Part shown: positions 60,789 to 64,000 of the stretch, piece after piece
How the letters are laid out: each line of letters begins with the position of its first letter
Numbering within the stretch: position 1 is the stretch's first letter
DNA from: Streptomyces sp. Ru71
GTDB taxonomy: Bacteria > Actinomycetota > Actinomycetes > Streptomycetales > Streptomycetaceae
Length of the DNA stretch: 64,000 nt
Direction of reading: 5' to 3'
NCBI RefSeq assembly: GCF_002920535.1
Contig: NZ_PQSS01000029.1
Span: 21,688-85,687, forward strand
The notes under the pieces: generated by a model
The model's database searches: none
What the model saw: only the letters and a program-made list of their open reading frames with translations
What the model was told of the DNA's origin: nothing
Made by a program: the position numbers and the translations under genes

Positions 60789-60802
60789 GTGACGCAGGTC
60801 AC
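60789..60802 (+). promoter_or_regulatory. GTG-N6-GTCAC site between divergent oxidase and AhpD-like genes
   Basis: GTGAC-GCAG-GTCAC is palindromic and matches the Crp-like half of elements A-D. The CTTGG and CTGCCC parts of the large element are absent. It is centrally placed to act on both divergent genes. Confidence 0.5.
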
Positions 60803-60900
60803 AGCGCCGCATGTCACTGGAGCAAGCCCTGTCTCGTCTCGGGGATGAAGCCCGTTGAAGCCCTGAGCCTTCGACGACGATGACGAGCACGGAGGAAGAC

Positions 60901-61377
60901 ATGGACGCACGCCTGAACTTCTTCGCCGCCGGCGAGACCGCGAACAAGGTCCTCAAGCACCTGATGGCGGCGGGCGCGGCGGTGAGGGGCTCGTCTCTCC
61001 CGGCGGCGACCCAGGAGCTGGTGGCCCTGCGGGTCAGCCAGATCAACGGCTGCGCGGCCTGCCTCGACATGCACACCAAGGAAGCGACCGCGGCCGGTGA
61101 GACGGCGGTACGCCTGCACCTGGTGGCGGCATGGCGCGAGGCGACGGTCTTCACGGAGGCCGAACGGGCCGCCCTGGAACTGGCGGAACAGGGAACCCGC
61201 GTCGCCGACGGCGCCGGCGGAGTCCCCGACACCGTCTGGCAGAACGCGACCAAGCACTACGACGACGACCAGCTGGTGGCCCTGGTCACCCTGATCGCCT
61301 TCATGAACGCGGCAAACCGCCTGAACATCATCACCCAGCAACCGGCAGGAGACTACGTCCCGGGCAAGCTCCACTGA
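60901..61377 (+). CDS. AhpD/carboxymuconolactone-decarboxylase-family protein
   Basis: This 158-residue alkylhydroperoxidase-D-like protein has the redox CxxC-H motif INGCAACLDMHTKEA and the conserved C-terminal HYDDDQLVALVTLIAFMNA. ATG 60901 has GGAGGAA upstream. An ATG at 60880 lacks one. Family members take part in peroxide reduction or act on lactones, and they are frequent ECF41 targets. Three ECF41 genes lie in the window. A decayed copy of its C-terminus lies at 63.6 kb. Confidence 0.9.
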   Translation: MDARLNFFAAGETANKVLKHLMAAGAAVRGSSLPAATQELVALRVSQINGCAACLDMHTKEATAAGETAVRLHLVAAWREATVFTEAERAALELAEQGTRVADGAGGVPDTVWQNATKHYDDDQLVALVTLIAFMNAANRLNIITQQPAGDYVPGKLH

Positions 61378-61546
61378 CGCACAACCCCCACACACCGCCG
61401 CGGCCGCCTCACAGCGCCCGGGGGCCCGGGGCGACCCGCTGTGTGGCTCTGAGCCTTCTGGTCCAGTCCCTGGCGCTCCTGCGGCGGGGTTTACGAGACG
61501 GCTTTGAGGGCTTGGCGGCGCCTCTGGTCTGCAGACCACTCACTGT

Positions 61547-61930
61547 TCAGTCCTCCCACTCTCCTTGCCGTGTTGGGAAGATGTGGTGGACTACGGCTAG
61601 GTTTTGCTGGGTGTTGTCTTCGATGTTTGGTGCTGTGGCTTTGGGGCCGAGGCGGTAGAACTTGATGCCTACGGCGGTGTAGGCGTGTTGAAGCCAGTCT
61701 TGTGTGGCGAGTCGGCCGATGCTGCGTGAGGCGCTGGTGGTGCTGAGACCGACGAGCTTTCCGATGTCGGTGGCTGTTTTCCGTACGGGTTCTCCCATGG
61801 GTACGGCGGTGGCGTAGTACATGAGGATTTTCAGGTCTGCGCCTTGCTTGAGTTGCGAGTGCAGCAGTAGGCGGTTCAGCTCGCTGGCGTCCATGAAGCG
61901 TTGCGTGAACGGCTCGGTGGCGGTGCGCAT
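61547..61930 (-). CDS. Winged-helix DNA-binding protein (MarR-like)
   Basis: A 127-residue protein with a winged helix-turn-helix (TATDIGKLVGLSTTSASRSIGRLATQDWL). The codon use is T-rich and lower in GC than the clusters to the left. ATG 61930 has AAGGAGG 7 nt upstream and touches the stop of the upstream gene (TGATG). Paired small winged-helix proteins of this kind occur on mobile elements and plasmids. The function is not known. Confidence 0.8.
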   Translation of the reverse strand: MRTATEPFTQRFMDASELNRLLLHSQLKQGADLKILMYYATAVPMGEPVRKTATDIGKLVGLSTTSASRSIGRLATQDWLQHAYTAVGIKFYRLGPKATAPNIEDNTQQNLAVVHHIFPTRQGEWED

Positions 61931-62400
61931 CACGACGCCTCCTTCGTCGCCGGCGGGCAGGGCACGACGGGGTGCTGGGCGTTCTCGACTGCGCGGCGCT
62001 GGTGTAGCGATGGGCCATCGTATGCGGCCCTGCTGTTGAGTTTGTAGAACGTCACTCGGCCTACCTTTTCTGCCTCCAGCAGGAAGCCTCCTCGGTGGAG
62101 GTTACCTACGGCCTTGCTCACCGCGTTGGGTCGTAGCTCAAGGTTGCTCCCGATTTGACGGAAGCTTTCGCGCAACGGTTCGTCGCCCGGAGGCGAGTTG
62201 AACAGGTAGTAGCCGTAAACGAGCTTGTCGTCCTTGCTATAGCCACTGCTCTTCGCCCAGAGTGCCGAGGCCAGCTTCTTGCTGACGTTGACATGTCGAC
62301 CGCCGCTGCTCCAGGCGAACGGTTTGTCGTCCTTGTCCAGTAGCTCCAGCTGGAGGTACTCACCGGTATTGGTGTTCACCGCTGGCCTTGCCCGCCCCAT
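61930..62400 (-). CDS. Winged-helix DNA-binding protein, plasmid-type
   Basis: A 156-residue protein whose centre (ESFRQIGSNLELRPNAVSKAVGNLHRGGF) is a winged helix. It reads like plasmid replication/partition-linked winged-helix proteins, but I cannot assign a family. ATG 62400 is preferred (GAGGGG upstream). A GTG at 62412 is possible. It is coupled to the next winged-helix gene. Palindromic repeats lie just upstream, a plausible autoregulatory site. Its codon bias suggests recent transfer. Confidence 0.78.
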   Translation of the reverse strand: MGRARPAVNTNTGEYLQLELLDKDDKPFAWSSGGRHVNVSKKLASALWAKSSGYSKDDKLVYGYYLFNSPPGDEPLRESFRQIGSNLELRPNAVSKAVGNLHRGGFLLEAEKVGRVTFYKLNSRAAYDGPSLHQRRAVENAQHPVVPCPPATKEAS

Positions 62401-62419
62401 CCCACCCCTCACCTAGGCG

Positions 62420-62542
62420 TTTCCCATAGAGGGGAACGATGTGCGCAGCCTGGAGGTCACGGTTCTCTCCCGTGAGAGGGAGAGAGTTCTACCTGCTTGG
62501 TTCGGTCTGGGCTTGGGTGGGTGGCTTTCCCCTCTGGGGGAA
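62420..62542. repeat. Palindromic iteron-like repeats upstream of the winged-helix pair
   Basis: Two 17-bp palindromes TTTCCC-N5-GGGGAA lie at 62420-62436 and 62526-62542, and a CTCTCCC-N6-GGGAGAG hairpin is between them (62465-62484). They sit directly upstream of the winged-helix gene start and could be its operator or part of a replication origin. Confidence 0.65.
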
Positions 62543-63083
62543 GGGTGCGTCCCGTTGTGACATTTGAATGTCTCTCAGCGATACATAGCATGTGCTCTGA
62601 CCTGCGGTGATCCGTGTTCCCTCTATAACCACCTTGTGGTCGTGTGTGGGACAGGTCGGTGGCTGGGGCGGCTTCGCGTGCGGCGCCGTCTGCTTCTGCG
62701 GACGGAGGGCGGCACCAGCGGCTCTGCGTCTCGGGTGGTTGAGGCCGTGACGGAACAGCATTCGGGAAGCGTGGCTGGTGTGGGTGGTGGGTTCCGCCGC
62801 CCGGCCCTGCGGGCCGTTCGGCTCCGGTGGCCTCCGCTCGTGGGTTGCCGGCTGACCGTGCGTGGGGGTTCTGTTCGGTGGCTGAGGACTGGGTGGGCTG
62901 TTGTGGAGAAGGTCGTGGTCGGCGCGAATCAGGGGTAGGACTCCCCAGCACGGTCGGACAGGCGCGGCAGGCAGTGTTCTGCTTCCACGCCGCGCGGTGA
63001 GCCGCGCACCAGCCCGTTCAACCGCGTGAGGCGGCCTGGGAGACGGGGTGCGGCAGTATCCAGTACGGGCCTGGCCCACGGGT
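62543..63083. other. Lower-GC stretch without a supported gene
   Basis: Open frames on both strands lack ribosome sites and codon bias, and their products look like shuffled residues. I see nothing that supports a gene. Confidence 0.5.
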
Positions 63084-63440
63084 GGCCTTGGCAGAGTCGT
63101 AGAGCGTCTGCACCGCTGGATGGCATGAGCGGTACCGGGTGATGCGTCGTACCGAGTGCTGGACGAGTTGGATGCAGCGGCTGGCGTCGGTATCGAGAGC
63201 GGTGCGAGCCTCGCGATGCCGTGGGTGAGTGCTTGTTCTGCGCGTTTGGGTTGTGCCAGGGCGAGCCAGGCGCGACCGCTGTCGACGTCCACGTCGGCGG
63301 GTGACATCCACGATGCCCGGCGGGTGTCGTGGCTGGCTGGGCGCGGTCGAGATCCTGCTCGGCAGCGAGGACTGCACGGGACGGCCATACGCGACCGAGT
63401 TGCAGCGGGATCGGCTCGCCGAACAGCTCAGCGCGAAGTG
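63084..63440 (-). pseudogene. Decayed remnant of a TPR-type regulator-like gene
   Basis: On the minus strand, protein-like segments appear in different frames: LGRVWPSRAVLAAEQDLDRA, then VDSGRAWLALAQPKRAEQAL, then TALDTDASRCIQLVQ. Order and content resemble the C-terminal TPR region of actinobacterial helix-turn-helix regulators. Frame changes break it. It is probably a frameshifted fragment. Confidence 0.45.
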
Positions 63441-63507
63441 CACTGGCCAGGAGATCTCGTCATCTCACTGCGCTGGCGCTGCCTGAAGCCGCTCCCCAGT
63501 GCCGCTC

Positions 63508-63569
63508 ATGTACGTGAGGTTGATGAGCACCGACCTCAGGATCGGTACTCATCAACCTCACGTACATGT
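63508..63569. repeat. 27-bp inverted repeat
   Basis: The arms 63508-63534 and 63543-63569 (beginning CATGTACGTGAGGTTGATGAG, one mismatch) surround an 8-nt loop. It is far longer than an ordinary terminator and lies immediately before a decayed AhpD fragment. It could be the footprint of a mobile element or a cruciform regulatory site. Confidence 0.85.
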
Positions 63570-63672
63570 CTCATCACGACGGCTGGTTGGTGGTCCTGGT
63601 CATCCTGATCGCCTTCATGAATGTGGCATACCGCCTGTACGTCATCACCCAGCAGTCGGCGGTGATGACGTC
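63570..63672 (+). pseudogene. Fragment of an AhpD-family gene
   Basis: The frame reads HHDGWLVVLVILIAFMNVAY, then RLYVITQQSAVM, which aligns with the C-terminus of the AhpD-like protein encoded at 60.9 kb (HYDDDQLVALVTLIAFMN, then RLNIITQQPAG). The N-terminal two-thirds, including CxxC, is absent. It is a truncated copy. Confidence 0.75.
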
Positions 63673-64000
63673 CTGGGTCAGTTCCGCATGATCAGCGGTT
63701 CGGATGGAACGGTAGCGCCAGGTAAACCGCTTCGTTCTGGAAAGGCAGAACAAACGGTGCCCCAAGAGCGACCTGACGTATAGCCAGCTCAGGATCCTGT
63801 CACTCGGGAGGCGAGGGGTACGCCGACTGTGATGGTTGCTCTTGGGCTCAGGCCGCCCGATGATCGGTTCTGCGTCTCGGATAGTTGCGGCTGGCATGGG
63901 GTGCCGTTGTTTTCCAGGGTTTGCGCAGTGCATCATCTGATGCAGGTCTCTCCGTCAGGTGGCGTGTCTGGCGTAGCGTCAATCGATGAGCGGTCCAATG
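63673..64000. other. Window end, no feature supported
   Basis: No gene with a ribosome site or codon bias is seen in the last 330 bases. Confidence 0.4.

Noticed and set aside
62489..63388. A 299-residue minus-strand gene
   Set aside because: The product is low in normal codon bias and lacks a ribosome site. Only a short segment looks protein-like, and this belongs to a frameshifted remnant.
1..64000. Vanadium haloperoxidase or halogenase (napyradiomycin/merochlorin-type chemistry)
   Set aside because: No haloperoxidase or FAD-halogenase motif was seen, so halogenated meroterpenoids are not supported.
1..64000. CRISPR array, tRNA or rRNA genes, intact insertion sequence
   Set aside because: No regularly spaced repeats, cloverleaf-like segments or complete transposase frame were seen. 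The only transposase-like stretch is the coiled coil inside SARP 1.

Overview
The window is from a Streptomyces-type actinomycete. The DNA is very GC-rich, with SARP regulators, ECF41 sigma factors, rare TTA codons in regulators, and a tap-tpg pair (proteins that replicate and cap linear replicon ends). A tap-tpg pair suggests a chromosome arm or a linear plasmid. Most of the window is one large specialised-metabolite locus that combines a prenylated naphthoquinone (meroterpenoid) pathway with a complete core phenazine pathway. From recalled literature, the same pairing is known in the furanonaphthoquinone/endophenazine cluster of S. cinnamonensis and fits strains that make furaquinocin-type compounds plus phenazines.

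Layout. 1-14.7 kb: polyprenyl synthase (cut by the window edge), SARP with a coiled-coil N-terminus, MMPL exporter, ECF41 sigma factor, MFS exporter, small dimeric-barrel protein, NphB-type aromatic prenyltransferase, class II terpene-cyclase-like protein, flavin hydroxylase and a second SARP. 15.6-31.9 kb: RppA-like type III PKS (tetrahydroxynaphthalene), MomA-like cupin (quinone formation), DegT-type aminotransferase, two methyltransferases, AMP-forming ligase, SAM synthetase, a CreE/CreD-like pair (nitrous acid from aspartate), a TTA-containing regulator pair, a complete polyprenyl synthase and an FAD epoxidase/hydroxylase-like protein. 32.3-39.5 kb: orphan cytochrome b (QcrB), a DUF3099-like protein, tap-tpg and two ECF41-type sigma genes. 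39.5-49.3 kb: secreted barrel-like protein, ferredoxin reductase and ferredoxin, LysR regulator and cydABDC (cytochrome bd oxidase). 49.7-56.2 kb: phzB-C-D-E-F-G-A. 56.2-61.4 kb: WrbA-like quinone reductase, metF, adenosine-kinase-like gene, Tat-exported multicopper oxidase and an AhpD-like protein. 61.4-64 kb: lower-GC DNA with two winged-helix genes, palindromic repeats and decayed gene fragments.

How it fits together (inference). THN is oxidised and aminated. The amino group could then be diazotised with nitrous acid and lost, as proposed for furaquinocin. The ring is methylated and prenylated, and the prenyl chain is oxidised and cyclised. metK, metF and the adenosine kinase support methyl-group supply. 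The exporters, the quinone reductase, the extra QcrB and cytochrome bd could protect the producer from its own redox-active quinones and phenazines.

The most striking non-coding signal is a rigid element of about 100 bp present four times. It lies upstream of the first SARP, the type III PKS, the phz operon and the adenosine-kinase/metF operon, so it ties naphthoquinone, phenazine and methyl-recycling genes into one apparent regulon. A second, unrelated 72-bp repeat is shared by the MFS exporter promoter region and the lysR-cydA intergenic region. I saw no tRNA, rRNA, CRISPR array or intact insertion sequence.
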